From positions 62,001-126,000 of the forward strand of contig CAYPNF010000017.1 of assembly GCA_964411985.1 (NCBI GenBank): a stretch of DNA of 64,000 bases, given 5' to 3'. This DNA is from CAYPNF01 sp964411985 (GTDB taxonomy: Bacteria > Verrucomicrobiota > Verrucomicrobiia > Limisphaerales > J093). Of this stretch, positions 15,687-24,554 are shown one piece after another. The notes beneath the pieces are model-generated. The model was not told the DNA's origin. It saw nothing but the letters and a program-made list of their open reading frames with translations, and did no database searches. Each line of letters opens with the position of its first letter. Within the stretch, counting starts at the first letter, position 1. Made by a program: the position numbers and the translations under genes.

Positions 15687-18182
15687 TCATCCCGCTATCG
15701 GAAGCTGTCTCAACGCAGCTAAGAGCTCCCTGCCTGCCTGATAACGTTTGTCCGGGTTCTCTTCTGTTGCCCGTTCAAGTAACTTTGCCACCTCAGCGCA
15801 CCAGGAGGCACCCAGCGGATGCCGATCACACGCCTCCCAAAGCTGGGAAAACGTCCTTCCATAGCTGAACACGTCGGCGACCCTTGTGCCTCCCCCTTCC
15901 GGTGGAGCATAAGCAGGTGTTCCTCGGGTTGCCGAGTGGCTAGTTTGACTAATCTGAGTCACGGATCCAAGGTCGCCGAGGCAAGCCTTCCCATGATGGA
16001 ACAGAATATTGGCGGGCTTGATGTCGCCATGAACCAGTTCGTTCCGATGCAGGAAATCCAAGGCCTCAGCGATGGCGAGTGCCATGTGGTGCCACTCCGC
16101 GGGAGACAGAGCATGTGCGGATGCCGCACTGCGGGCAGTTCCGGGTGAGGCAAGGAGGGAAGCCAGGGTCTTGGGCGCATAATTTGAAGGAGAGACGCAT
16201 CGACCTCCCGACTGATCATCGGTCAACTCCATGGTGTAGTAGTAGCCCTGGTGGTCGGCGCAGTCGGCGACATGAAGGGGACTCACCAAATGCGGGCAAC
16301 GCCGGGAGAGTCCCGCCACCCTTTCAAGGCTCTCCAACTCGGCTTGATAGGAACGGCTGCCGAGAAACCGGCGGCGGTGAACAATTTTCACCGCCTTGAA
16401 CTCCCGCGCGGCGTCCTGGGCAAGCCAAACCTCCCCGAACGTACCCTTGCCAATGACCCGGAGGAGCCTCATTCCCGGGACCTTCAACCTGGACTGTCGA
16501 CGGTAGGCAAACATCCCCAAGACAGCCAAAGGCACCTGTCCCCCCACCACGGTCAGCCAAGGGAAGCAGATCTGGGATTGCCAGGCTGCCCACACACTGC
16601 AAGCGAAGGTGAGGATGACCACACCCACAACTCCAGCCGTGGCAACGCGGCGCGATAGAAGGGCGGCTCCCATCCCCAGGCCGAAACCGACTCCCATCAA
16701 CAACAGCATCTGAATCCACAACTCAGCTGGCCGCAGCCAGTCCTGTCGGGCGAGGTTGAGGTAGGCCGTTGCGTTCACCTCCACCCCCGGCGCTTTGCGT
16801 TGGCTCCAGCGGGTAAATGGGGTGGTGTACTCGTCAGCGATCCGACCTCCGCTAAAGCCCACTTCGCTCAAGCTCCCGACAAATACGACCTTATTCGAAA
16901 AAGCGGCATCGGGAACTCGACCAGGTTCCAAGGCGTCAGCATAGGAAAAGTGAGGCAACCTTTGGGGCGGCCCGTAGAAGTTGATCCACTTCCGGGATGC
17001 ATCTTGGATTTGCCTGTCTGGATAGGCCACTCGGAGTGTCTGCTGCGCGAGGCTAGGTTGGCCAAGAGCCCCTGGAAGGTGAAGCCACGCCACTCCTTCC
17101 ACCGTCGCCAACTCCACCAATCCCCAAGTCGTCACCGAACGGATCGCTTCGGTCGGAGCCTCGATCGCCGTCCCCACGTCTTTTCCATCCAGGGTCTGAT
17201 GAGTCAGACGCGCTCCCACCACGACCCGCCCAAATGCCTTGGCAGCCTCTGCAAAAGCCCGGTCTTCCTCGGGGTTCTGCGAAGGTTGGTCAAACAGGAC
17301 ATCAAAGACGACCGCCCTTGCGCCTCTTCGGCTCATCTCATGAATCAGCCGTGCATGCAGCCTCCGACTCCATGGCGCATCCCAAGGTTGAGCCAACTCC
17401 CGATGCGAATAGTCGTCCATGTAAAGCAGGGTCGTCTCCAGATCCTCGGCGGTGGGTCGAAAAGGAAACAAGAGAGCATAGCTCTGGTAGGCAAAGGTCT
17501 CCCCCAGGGGACTCACCAGCAGCAGCCATCCAGCGAGGGTTAAGAGAACGCAGGGAACGAGGATCCTCTTCCAAGAGCGGTCTGTGCCCTCTCCTTCAGG
17601 CATGGACACCATCGTGAAGCCGCCTGGCTCGCAGGAACGCTGGATCTCCTCAAGTTCAGCGATTACCTCCTGAAGACGCGCGGGCCGTGAGGAGACCTGC
17701 CAACTCGCACAACGCCGCAGAAGCCGAACCAGCCGCTTGTCCGGAACTTCCCGATCCCAGTTCTCGGGGAGTGCCTCCTGGAATCCTGCTGAGAAGAGCC
17801 GCTGACCGATCCGACCCAGCGCATAGAGGTCAGCACTGGGCGATGGAACGAAGGCGCCTCCACACTCAGGAGCTCGGTATTCCAACTCCTCCTCAAGCAA
17901 GACCTCACCCGAACTTTGTGGGAGGGTGTCGCCATCCAACCTTCCACCGCAGGCAATGGGTTGCGAGCTTAGCTCGAGTCCTGCAGACTCTCCAGAAGCA
18001 TCGGGCGAATCGAACCGCACCCTCTCCGGGCTCACCAACCCACAGCTGCGCCCCCCAAGGTGACAAGCCTCCACGGCCAAGACCAGGCGCAGGAAAAGCT
18101 TCACGCGTCGCGGGAACGAGAAAGACCGCACGCCACCCTGCCCTGCGATCCAGTCCTTCAAATTGCAGGCCGCCGCTCCCAT
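15687..18182 (-). CDS. CHASE2-domain Ser/Thr protein kinase with an extra degenerate kinase lobe
   Basis: An 831-residue protein. Residues about 1-190 look like a C-terminal kinase lobe without a catalytic loop (YRAPECGGAFVPSPSADLYALG, then a helical tail RPARLQEVIAELE). A membrane helix follows (about 208-228, LVPCVLLTLAGWLLLV). A CHASE2 extracytoplasmic domain (about 245-480) contains YMDDYSHRELAQPWDAPWSR, ARAVVFDVLFDQPS and DRAFAEAAKAFGRVVVGA. Three membrane helices come next (about 490-560). A full kinase domain (about 570-831) has Gly-rich GKGTFGEVWLA, VAIK-type Lys in FKAVKIV, HGDIKPANILF (HGD in place of HRD) and DLG (GDLGSV) in place of DFG, so it is probably active. The ligand-binding domain faces the periplasm. 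The Ig-repeat gene stop (18234) is 51 bases upstream. Confidence 0.9.
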   Translation of the reverse strand: MGAAACNLKDWIAGQGGVRSFSFPRRVKLFLRLVLAVEACHLGGRSCGLVSPERVRFDSPDASGESAGLELSSQPIACGGRLDGDTLPQSSGEVLLEEELEYRAPECGGAFVPSPSADLYALGRIGQRLFSAGFQEALPENWDREVPDKRLVRLLRRCASWQVSSRPARLQEVIAELEEIQRSCEPGGFTMVSMPEGEGTDRSWKRILVPCVLLTLAGWLLLVSPLGETFAYQSYALLFPFRPTAEDLETTLLYMDDYSHRELAQPWDAPWSRRLHARLIHEMSRRGARAVVFDVLFDQPSQNPEEDRAFAEAAKAFGRVVVGARLTHQTLDGKDVGTAIEAPTEAIRSVTTWGLVELATVEGVAWLHLPGALGQPSLAQQTLRVAYPDRQIQDASRKWINFYGPPQRLPHFSYADALEPGRVPDAAFSNKVVFVGSLSEVGFSGGRIADEYTTPFTRWSQRKAPGVEVNATAYLNLARQDWLRPAELWIQMLLLMGVGFGLGMGAALLSRRVATAGVVGVVILTFACSVWAAWQSQICFPWLTVVGGQVPLAVLGMFAYRRQSRLKVPGMRLLRVIGKGTFGEVWLAQDAAREFKAVKIVHRRRFLGSRSYQAELESLERVAGLSRRCPHLVSPLHVADCADHQGYYYTMELTDDQSGGRCVSPSNYAPKTLASLLASPGTARSAASAHALSPAEWHHMALAIAEALDFLHRNELVHGDIKPANILFHHGKACLGDLGSVTQISQTSHSATRGTPAYAPPEGGGTRVADVFSYGRTFSQLWEACDRHPLGASWCAEVAKLLERATEENPDKRYQAGRELLAALRQLPIAG

Positions 18183-18233
18183 ATCAACCTGGGGTTGCCT
18201 CGCCTCCAGCCTGAGATGGCAATGGAGTCGCGC

Positions 18234-20690
18234 TCATGGACCATCCACACGAATCCGGTAGTACCATGCCCCCACGCTGCTCGAGGAAACGTCCACAAAG
18301 GTGACCGTGTTGGTGTTGACCGGGAATTGCCCCAATTCTCGCCATCCCACCAAGTCCGTCGAGACCTCGACTCCGTATCGTGTGCCCGGCGTGGCGGAAA
18401 ACGTTAGCTGAAACTGCCCGTTCGCATTCCGTCCGTAACTCTGAAGGGGAAAACCCAACACATTCAGAATCGCGTCAGCACTTCGGCTTTCTCCCAAGTC
18501 ATTCCAAACGCGTACATAATACACACCCGAATCCGAGAGCTGTACCTGCTCCAGCTGCAAAGTTCGATTGGTCGCTCCCACGATCGGATTCGAACCTCTG
18601 TACCACTGATAGAGACCATTGGCCGCCTGCGCCACCTCCGCCTGAAACACAGCCGTCTTCCAGGCCGCGATAGAAAGATCTTCAGGCTGGTGCGTGATCT
18701 GAGGTTTCTCGCCAAGACTCCAGCTCAATCGAATCTCGCCCAGCGCCCCGCTCACACCATCCACCACCACCAGATAGCGACCAGCCGTGACATTGGTTGT
18801 GAGCATAGCCGAGTGCCCGCTCGCCAGAGATCCAGTGTCACTGGCCACAAGCGAGAGATCCAACCAACTGGTTCCTTCCCCCTCCAAATGGTAAAGTCCC
18901 ACCAAGGTGTCGATAGCACTTCCCGTGGTATCCACGGTGAGCAGGCCACCTTCTTGCAGTTCCACCCCAAGGAGCCGGGAAGCGCCGCCGTATTTCTGTG
19001 GATTGAGAGGCTCCCCCGTCTCTGTGGTTCCGCCAGCGTTGTTCAGCACCCTCCACCCCAGGCTACCCAGCCGGACGGGCATGAAAGTCCAAGTGAAAGG
19101 CTCGGTGGTCATCAGGGAAGCTCTTCGGGAAGTCTCCTGGAACAAGTCAGCCAATTTGTCCGCGGTGGGAGGGCCCACCCGTGAACCTATTTCCACGTTC
19201 ACTGGTTCGCTGCGAATGACCTGAGTGCCATTTCGAATCTCCAGAGAATACGCACCCACCTGCTGGCGCTTAACCTGGTCCAAGACGAGGCGGGGAGCGT
19301 TCGCCCCAGGCACGGGCTGCCCCTCAAACAACCATTGGTAGGTTCGTTCGGATGGCTTGTCCACCTCCGCCTCGAGCACGACGGGAGCGTCGATGTAGAC
19401 AACGCCTTGGGGACGCCGCAGAATCTGAGGGACCTCGTCCGGCAGAAGTTCCAAGTCCCAACGCAGAAGAATCGTTCCAGAGGCTTCCAGCGCACCACCG
19501 ACGGCAATGTGGTACTCCACGCTGGGATCGGCCGAGAAAACCACGGCACTCGTGAAGTACCCCCCACTGTCGTCATCACTCGCTACCTCTTTGAGATTTC
19601 CAAGCTCGTTGCCCGTGTAAACCGCCAACAAGGTGTCAAAATCGCTCCCCTGCGTGGAGAACGTGGCGACGCCTTTGCGGAGGGGTCTCCAGGTAAGCCA
19701 CAGAGACTTCGTCCCAACCTTACCCGCGTGGCGAGGTTCACCGACCTCGTGAGTAGCCTCCCCATTGGACCCAGTGCCAATACCGGCATGATTCGTAATC
19801 ACTTGGCTCGACGCAAAGGCATCACGGAAGGGAAGTACGCCCACCACCAGGCTCAACCGGGCGACTTCGCTTGCCGTCACCCCAACCTCATTTGCGACCA
19901 GCACGGTGTAATCACCAGCATTCTTGGGCTCGACGACCTGCAAAACCAGACTCTGGTTGGTCTCCCCCGGGATGTTGGCTCCATTGAGTCTCCATTGGTA
20001 GCTGAAAGGCCCTGTACCCCCGGCTATCACCGAAAGCGTGAAGCTCGAACCCAGCTGGGCTATTCCCCCAGAAGGCTGCTGAGCGATCGTAGGCTTGGTG
20101 GTGACCAAGTCCCGCTTCTGAACCACCGAGATCTCGTCCAACCACCACCCCGATCCCGCATCCTGGCCGTTCGATTCGAACAAGAAGCGAATCTGAGCCG
20201 AGCTTCCACCGTAGGGGCTAAGGTCGATGAATTCGCGATTCCAAAACGGCAGATTTCCCGTGTAGGTAGCCAACGGCTTCCAAGCACCACCCTGGACGCT
20301 AATCTGGACGGATACCCGATCATCATGGATCTCGCGCCAGTGGAAAAACTGTAACTGAGGCTCCAACTCCGCGGGAGGCACCAGGAAGGGTGTCTCTCGG
20401 ATCAGAGCCGAGGTTAGGTTGGGTGCATAGGTACCCGAAAAGCCGATCCCAGCACACTTCCGCCCCTCGAACGCGCCCCCAGGCCCGGGACTCGGATCGG
20501 GCAGAGGCGTTCCCACCTGCCAACCCTCACCTTGGACCGCCCAACCAGCGGGAAAGTCCAGACTTTCGAAGCCTTCCCGCCAAATGACGGTGGTCTGACC
20601 TTGAAGGGGGATCGGAGCCAGGAGCAGCAGAACTGCACCCGCGATCCAGCAGATTGCGCCTCGGCAGGCGATGGATAGCGGGTTCAGCAT
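18234..20690 (-). CDS. Large secreted protein with MAM-like and Ig-like repeats
   Basis: An 818-residue protein starting MLNPLSIACRG at 20690, with a signal peptide ending near PIPLQGQT. A longer GTG start at 20768 overlaps the upstream gene and is less likely. Residues about 35-190 form a MAM/choice-of-anchor-like jelly roll (WREGFESLDFPAGWAV, LQFFHWREIHDDRVSVQISV, GSGWWLDEISVV), related to the five repeats of the giant protein at 24555-31652. Three Ig-like domains follow (PFSYQWRLNGANIPG; RTYQWLFEGQPVPG; NGLYQWYRGSNPIVG), alternating with two beta-sandwich modules that contain STQGSDFDTLLAVY-type calcium-binding pre-peptidase-like motifs. The C-terminus is a YGVEVSTDL...W...YYRIRV module seen in two other proteins here. 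It is predicted to be exported or surface-attached. Confidence 0.85.
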   Translation of the reverse strand: MLNPLSIACRGAICWIAGAVLLLLAPIPLQGQTTVIWREGFESLDFPAGWAVQGEGWQVGTPLPDPSPGPGGAFEGRKCAGIGFSGTYAPNLTSALIRETPFLVPPAELEPQLQFFHWREIHDDRVSVQISVQGGAWKPLATYTGNLPFWNREFIDLSPYGGSSAQIRFLFESNGQDAGSGWWLDEISVVQKRDLVTTKPTIAQQPSGGIAQLGSSFTLSVIAGGTGPFSYQWRLNGANIPGETNQSLVLQVVEPKNAGDYTVLVANEVGVTASEVARLSLVVGVLPFRDAFASSQVITNHAGIGTGSNGEATHEVGEPRHAGKVGTKSLWLTWRPLRKGVATFSTQGSDFDTLLAVYTGNELGNLKEVASDDDSGGYFTSAVVFSADPSVEYHIAVGGALEASGTILLRWDLELLPDEVPQILRRPQGVVYIDAPVVLEAEVDKPSERTYQWLFEGQPVPGANAPRLVLDQVKRQQVGAYSLEIRNGTQVIRSEPVNVEIGSRVGPPTADKLADLFQETSRRASLMTTEPFTWTFMPVRLGSLGWRVLNNAGGTTETGEPLNPQKYGGASRLLGVELQEGGLLTVDTTGSAIDTLVGLYHLEGEGTSWLDLSLVASDTGSLASGHSAMLTTNVTAGRYLVVVDGVSGALGEIRLSWSLGEKPQITHQPEDLSIAAWKTAVFQAEVAQAANGLYQWYRGSNPIVGATNRTLQLEQVQLSDSGVYYVRVWNDLGESRSADAILNVLGFPLQSYGRNANGQFQLTFSATPGTRYGVEVSTDLVGWRELGQFPVNTNTVTFVDVSSSSVGAWYYRIRVDGP

Positions 20691-20755
20691 GATCCGTGGA
20701 TCTTCCGCAACTCGAGTATTTCTCAGCACGGCTCGATTAGTTTGTTGGCCATTAT

Positions 20756-23700
20756 TCAGAACAACCACTTCAAGCTCAAGACGAAGGTTCGCGAACGCGG
20801 AAGTTCATAAGTCAGGTTCAGCGGGTTCACCCGGTAGTCCGTGTCGGTAAGATTCAGGATCCCCACGCTCAGTTCCACCCTTCGATCGGCCAGCCGGTAG
20901 CCCACCAGCCAGTTCCACTGCCAAAAGTCAGCCCCGGAAAGGTGCGCCGCATCGCCGGAGTTGGACTGACCAGTCCAGATTCCTTCCAACCGAGTGAACG
21001 GACCCTTGGGATGGTAGAAAAGGCCGTACAAGTGAACCCGTTGCAACTGGGCCGACTGATCGGTCTCGCGAAAGATGGCGGTCACGGAAGCCGGAAGCTC
21101 CGGGTACCCATTCTGGATTTGAGCATCCCCTAAGGAATACCGCACTCCCAGCGAACCGTACCGCCCGAACAGCTGATTGGCGGTGAACGCCAGCTCGCGC
21201 TCTTCATACTCAAGGTCTTCCCGCAGTTGCATGGGTGCGGAACGTACCCCGCTGGATGAAATGCCAGCCGCCATCGCTCCATCCGCTCGAGATACAGTCG
21301 AATTGAACTGCTGAAATTGAAGCCCCAGAAACGTCGTCGCCCCGATCTTCTGCTCCACGCCTGCTCCCATCGTTTCCACTCGCTCGGCAGAAATCGACCC
21401 CGCCACAGATTCCGGCACCACGCTGCGAAAACTCTGGGTGAAGCCTGCCACTTGGGATGGCTCCAGCTGGAAGCTCCTCTCAAAGCTCACCCCTCCGAGG
21501 GACCTGGAGTAGGCCCCGCGAAAGGTGGTCTTCGCAAAAGGAGTCCAGACCACCCCGGCTTTTGGCAAGAGACGATCTTCCTCTTCTTCCGAGGAGGAGA
21601 TGGGGGGAAACCGAAAGTTCCCGGGATAGCGGAGGGAATCGTAGGAAATCCCTGCGATGAGGATGAGCGGATCCACGATCCTCCAGAAGTCGTACCCGTA
21701 CAAGCTCCAGCGCTCAAAGGCACTCTCAGTTCTCGCAGACACGGGCGAAGTGGGAATCTTGAACGCAGAGATGCGTCCCTCGTTGGCGAAAGCCGTGGGG
21801 GTGGATGCCCCCAACTCATTCCAGGTGTCAAACTCGCCGGTCTGGTATCGCCCCCCGACAACCACACTGTGACCTCCCCCCTGCCAGATCTGTTGCAGTT
21901 CGCAGGAGTAAAGGGAGTAGTCGTTTTGATACCTCAGGCTGGCGGTGGGTGGTTGAGGATAGGCCGCAGCATCAATCTTCGTTCCCGACACATCGTTAAG
22001 GAAAGCCAGAACCGGTTGGTCCGGGTTCTGAATCTCCAGGGTATCCTGGAGGTAGCCGCCCAGGAACAGGGTGTGCGAGCCCGGATTCCATTCGTGATGG
22101 TATCCCACTAAGCTTTGCGGCGTTTGGCTCTCCTGGATGCGCAGGTTCGGAAAGGCGTTGGTTGGATCATAGTATTGGGCAAGATCTCCCGACTCCATGT
22201 CCATCACGCCTACTTGGAGGAAAAGGGTGTCCTGCGGTCCTAACCGCTGCTTGTATCGCAAGGCGAGGTTGAGTTGTTCCAGATCCTGGTTCGGCCGCTC
22301 GCCGTTCTGGGAAGTGTAACCCACGTCCACGGCATAGCTGCTGCCACCCACCCGGCCGAACTGGGACGCCGTCTGCCGCCAATCTCCCCGGCTCCCATAC
22401 TCCGTGTCCGACCATAGGCTGATCCTGTCCCTCTCGAACAAGCGCGAGTACTCGTACTGAGTCACTGCCGGTGACAATTCACCCGCTCCGACCGGGGCCA
22501 GCAGTTGGGATAGAAGATACTCCTGCAGCCAGGGGGTTTCATAACGGAGGCTGACTTGGCGCGGATCACGCAACGCATCGTAACTCCCGGCCAGAAACAG
22601 GTGTGCGGAGTAATCGGCGTAGTCTGCACTGACCGCCTTGGAAGCCTCTCGAAACCCCACCTCTGGCATGCCGGCGTCACGATAGATTCCCGCGAGGTTG
22701 GCCCCACGCACCGCCCGATCCTGGTCAAGAAGCAGATCAGAGCGGAACACCGCCCGGTTTTGATTCCGTTCCAGGGAACGTTCCAGCTCCTGCGCCGCTT
22801 CGTTGAATCGCCCCTGCTGGCGCAGCAGGAGAGCGGAGTAGAACCAACCGGTGGGATCTCCAGGATCCAGTTCCTTGGCCAGTCGGATCTCATTTCCCGC
22901 CCGCGACGGATCGCGTGCCGCCTGATAGGCCTTGGCCAGATAACTACGCAGCACGGCCCGTTGCGGCTCCAAGGCTGCCGCCGCTTCCAAATCCTGAAGG
23001 CCAGCTGCAGTCTGCCCCCTGCGGAGTTGGGCCAACCCTCTCCCCAGCCAGGCGTTTCCTAGCGCCCCGTCCAGAGCAATCGCCTGGTCAAAGGCGGCCC
23101 GTGCCTCGGTCGTCCGCCCGTCCGCCAAAAGCAAAAAGCCTTGCAGTGCTCGCGCCTGGGCGTTCCTTGGTGCCAACGCCAGGCTCCGCTCCAAAGACCT
23201 GCGCGCCTCATGGACGTTCCCCATGCCAAACTGGAGCTCGGCCACTTGCTCCCAGGCAAATGCAAAGTCCGGAGCCAAGGCGACGGCCCGTTTCGCCGCC
23301 TCCAATGCGGACTGGAGTTGACCCTGGGCCTGACGCGCATAGGCCTCCACCAGCCATTCCGTGGCGGTCCCAGGCGCTTCTCCCAGCCCAAGATCTGTTC
23401 CCTGCGCAAGGGAAACCATCCGCCGCGGACTCCGGCAAAGAGCTCCCAGATGTCGCGCTTCGCCACCAGAACTCGGGTTCGCCTCCACTCCATCCAGGAT
23501 CACATTCGCTTCCTCCACTTTGCCAACGCTGAGCACGAGTCCCGCCAGGTAGAGTCTCTGTGAAGGGGAGAGATTGGAGCGATCGTGCGGGAATTGTTCC
23601 AAGGCCCCTTTCAGATCGCCGACGGCATAGTTCGTTAGCGAATCTGCTAGCGTGGCAGTTTCCGCAGCACTCAGCTCAAGATCCCCCAAGTGCAAGACTC

Positions 23701-24379
23701 CCGGGTAGTACAGAATCCACTGAATCACACTGGACATGGCCAACGCCGGAACCAGAGTCGGTTTCTCCCCAAGGCCCCCTTTCCCAGACTGGCCGCTGCG
23801 CAGGCTCAAGCGGTCCTCCCCGCGGCTCATTTCCACTTCGCCATCCACTACCGAGATGCGCGTGGAATCGTCCCCAGCCACCTCCACCACAAATTCCGTT
23901 CCGCGGATGATCGTGGAGATACCCGGGCTCTGGATCTCGTATTCGCCCGGTTTCTCCCGATGAAAGAAATAGAAGAGGCCTTTTCGAATCCTGACCTTCA
24001 GGCGTTCGCCCGGTCTGGCCGGGATCTCCAGCAGACTCAGTTCTCCCATCCTGAGCGTCGTCTGTTCCGAGATCCGTACCAGGCACCGGCTCCGGGGACC
24101 CGTTCGAATGCGATCCCCCCCCTGCAAAGGCTCCTCTGGGTTCCATCGATCCCAGGCTTCACTTCCCAAGCGCGACACCTGCACCGAACCCTCCACGCTA
24201 AGAAGGGTCCTGGCAAAGGACTCCAGGACCTTCTCCCCTGCGCTGGCGCTCAACAGGAAACAGCCAACCAGCACCGAGGCGCAGCCACCTGCCTGCGCCA
24301 GCTTTTGGAGTGCGGTGAGGAGCGCAGCGATGTACCGCTTTCCCCTTCCTTCACTTCCCATGGCGCAAGTTAGATGCAT
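20756..24379 (-). CDS. FecR-TPR-outer-membrane beta-barrel fusion protein
   Basis: A 1,207-residue protein in three parts. After a signal region (residues about 25-48, ending SASAGE) comes a FecR domain (about 55-205: VEGSVQVSR, RIRTGPRSRCLVRI, IIRGTEFVVEV, VVDGEVEMSRG). Residues about 250-615 are TPR repeats (DFAFAWEQVAELQFGMGNVH, NAQARALQGFLLLADGR, GNAWLGRGLAQLRRGQTAAG). From about 640 to the end the sequence alternates aromatic and polar residues as in a TonB-dependent-receptor barrel (LNLALRYKQRL, YDFWRIVDPLILIAGISY), and it ends on an aromatic residue (FVLSLKWLF), the usual Bam signal. No plug domain or TonB box is seen. It follows a terminator and starts the FecR/Ig/kinase unit. FecR domains beside CHASE2 proteins are a recurring pairing in other bacteria. 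Confidence 0.87.
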   Translation of the reverse strand: MHLTCAMGSEGRGKRYIAALLTALQKLAQAGGCASVLVGCFLLSASAGEKVLESFARTLLSVEGSVQVSRLGSEAWDRWNPEEPLQGGDRIRTGPRSRCLVRISEQTTLRMGELSLLEIPARPGERLKVRIRKGLFYFFHREKPGEYEIQSPGISTIIRGTEFVVEVAGDDSTRISVVDGEVEMSRGEDRLSLRSGQSGKGGLGEKPTLVPALAMSSVIQWILYYPGVLHLGDLELSAAETATLADSLTNYAVGDLKGALEQFPHDRSNLSPSQRLYLAGLVLSVGKVEEANVILDGVEANPSSGGEARHLGALCRSPRRMVSLAQGTDLGLGEAPGTATEWLVEAYARQAQGQLQSALEAAKRAVALAPDFAFAWEQVAELQFGMGNVHEARRSLERSLALAPRNAQARALQGFLLLADGRTTEARAAFDQAIALDGALGNAWLGRGLAQLRRGQTAAGLQDLEAAAALEPQRAVLRSYLAKAYQAARDPSRAGNEIRLAKELDPGDPTGWFYSALLLRQQGRFNEAAQELERSLERNQNRAVFRSDLLLDQDRAVRGANLAGIYRDAGMPEVGFREASKAVSADYADYSAHLFLAGSYDALRDPRQVSLRYETPWLQEYLLSQLLAPVGAGELSPAVTQYEYSRLFERDRISLWSDTEYGSRGDWRQTASQFGRVGGSSYAVDVGYTSQNGERPNQDLEQLNLALRYKQRLGPQDTLFLQVGVMDMESGDLAQYYDPTNAFPNLRIQESQTPQSLVGYHHEWNPGSHTLFLGGYLQDTLEIQNPDQPVLAFLNDVSGTKIDAAAYPQPPTASLRYQNDYSLYSCELQQIWQGGGHSVVVGGRYQTGEFDTWNELGASTPTAFANEGRISAFKIPTSPVSARTESAFERWSLYGYDFWRIVDPLILIAGISYDSLRYPGNFRFPPISSSEEEEDRLLPKAGVVWTPFAKTTFRGAYSRSLGGVSFERSFQLEPSQVAGFTQSFRSVVPESVAGSISAERVETMGAGVEQKIGATTFLGLQFQQFNSTVSRADGAMAAGISSSGVRSAPMQLREDLEYEERELAFTANQLFGRYGSLGVRYSLGDAQIQNGYPELPASVTAIFRETDQSAQLQRVHLYGLFYHPKGPFTRLEGIWTGQSNSGDAAHLSGADFWQWNWLVGYRLADRRVELSVGILNLTDTDYRVNPLNLTYELPRSRTFVLSLKWLF

Positions 24380-24485
24380 GGCGGAAACAACAAAGCCAGT
24401 TGGTTTGGCAGAGATTGCGGCGTATGGCTTTCAAAATCAACACGATCCAGCCGGTAACCGTCAAACTCTCACCGAAGTTACCCAC

Positions 24486-24520
24486 AAAAAAGCGGGGTGG
24501 CCTTTCAAAAGCCACCCCGC
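24486..24520 (-). terminator. Rho-independent terminator after the giant surface-protein gene
   Basis: On the minus strand a perfect 10-bp stem (GCGGGGTGGC / GCCACCCCGC) with a 9-base loop is followed by six T. It lies 35 bases past the stop at 24555. It separates the sigma-like/partner/giant unit from the FecR/Ig/kinase unit. Confidence 0.9.
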
Positions 24521-24554
24521 CGCGAATCATCCTAGCATGCGAGATCCGGGAAAC

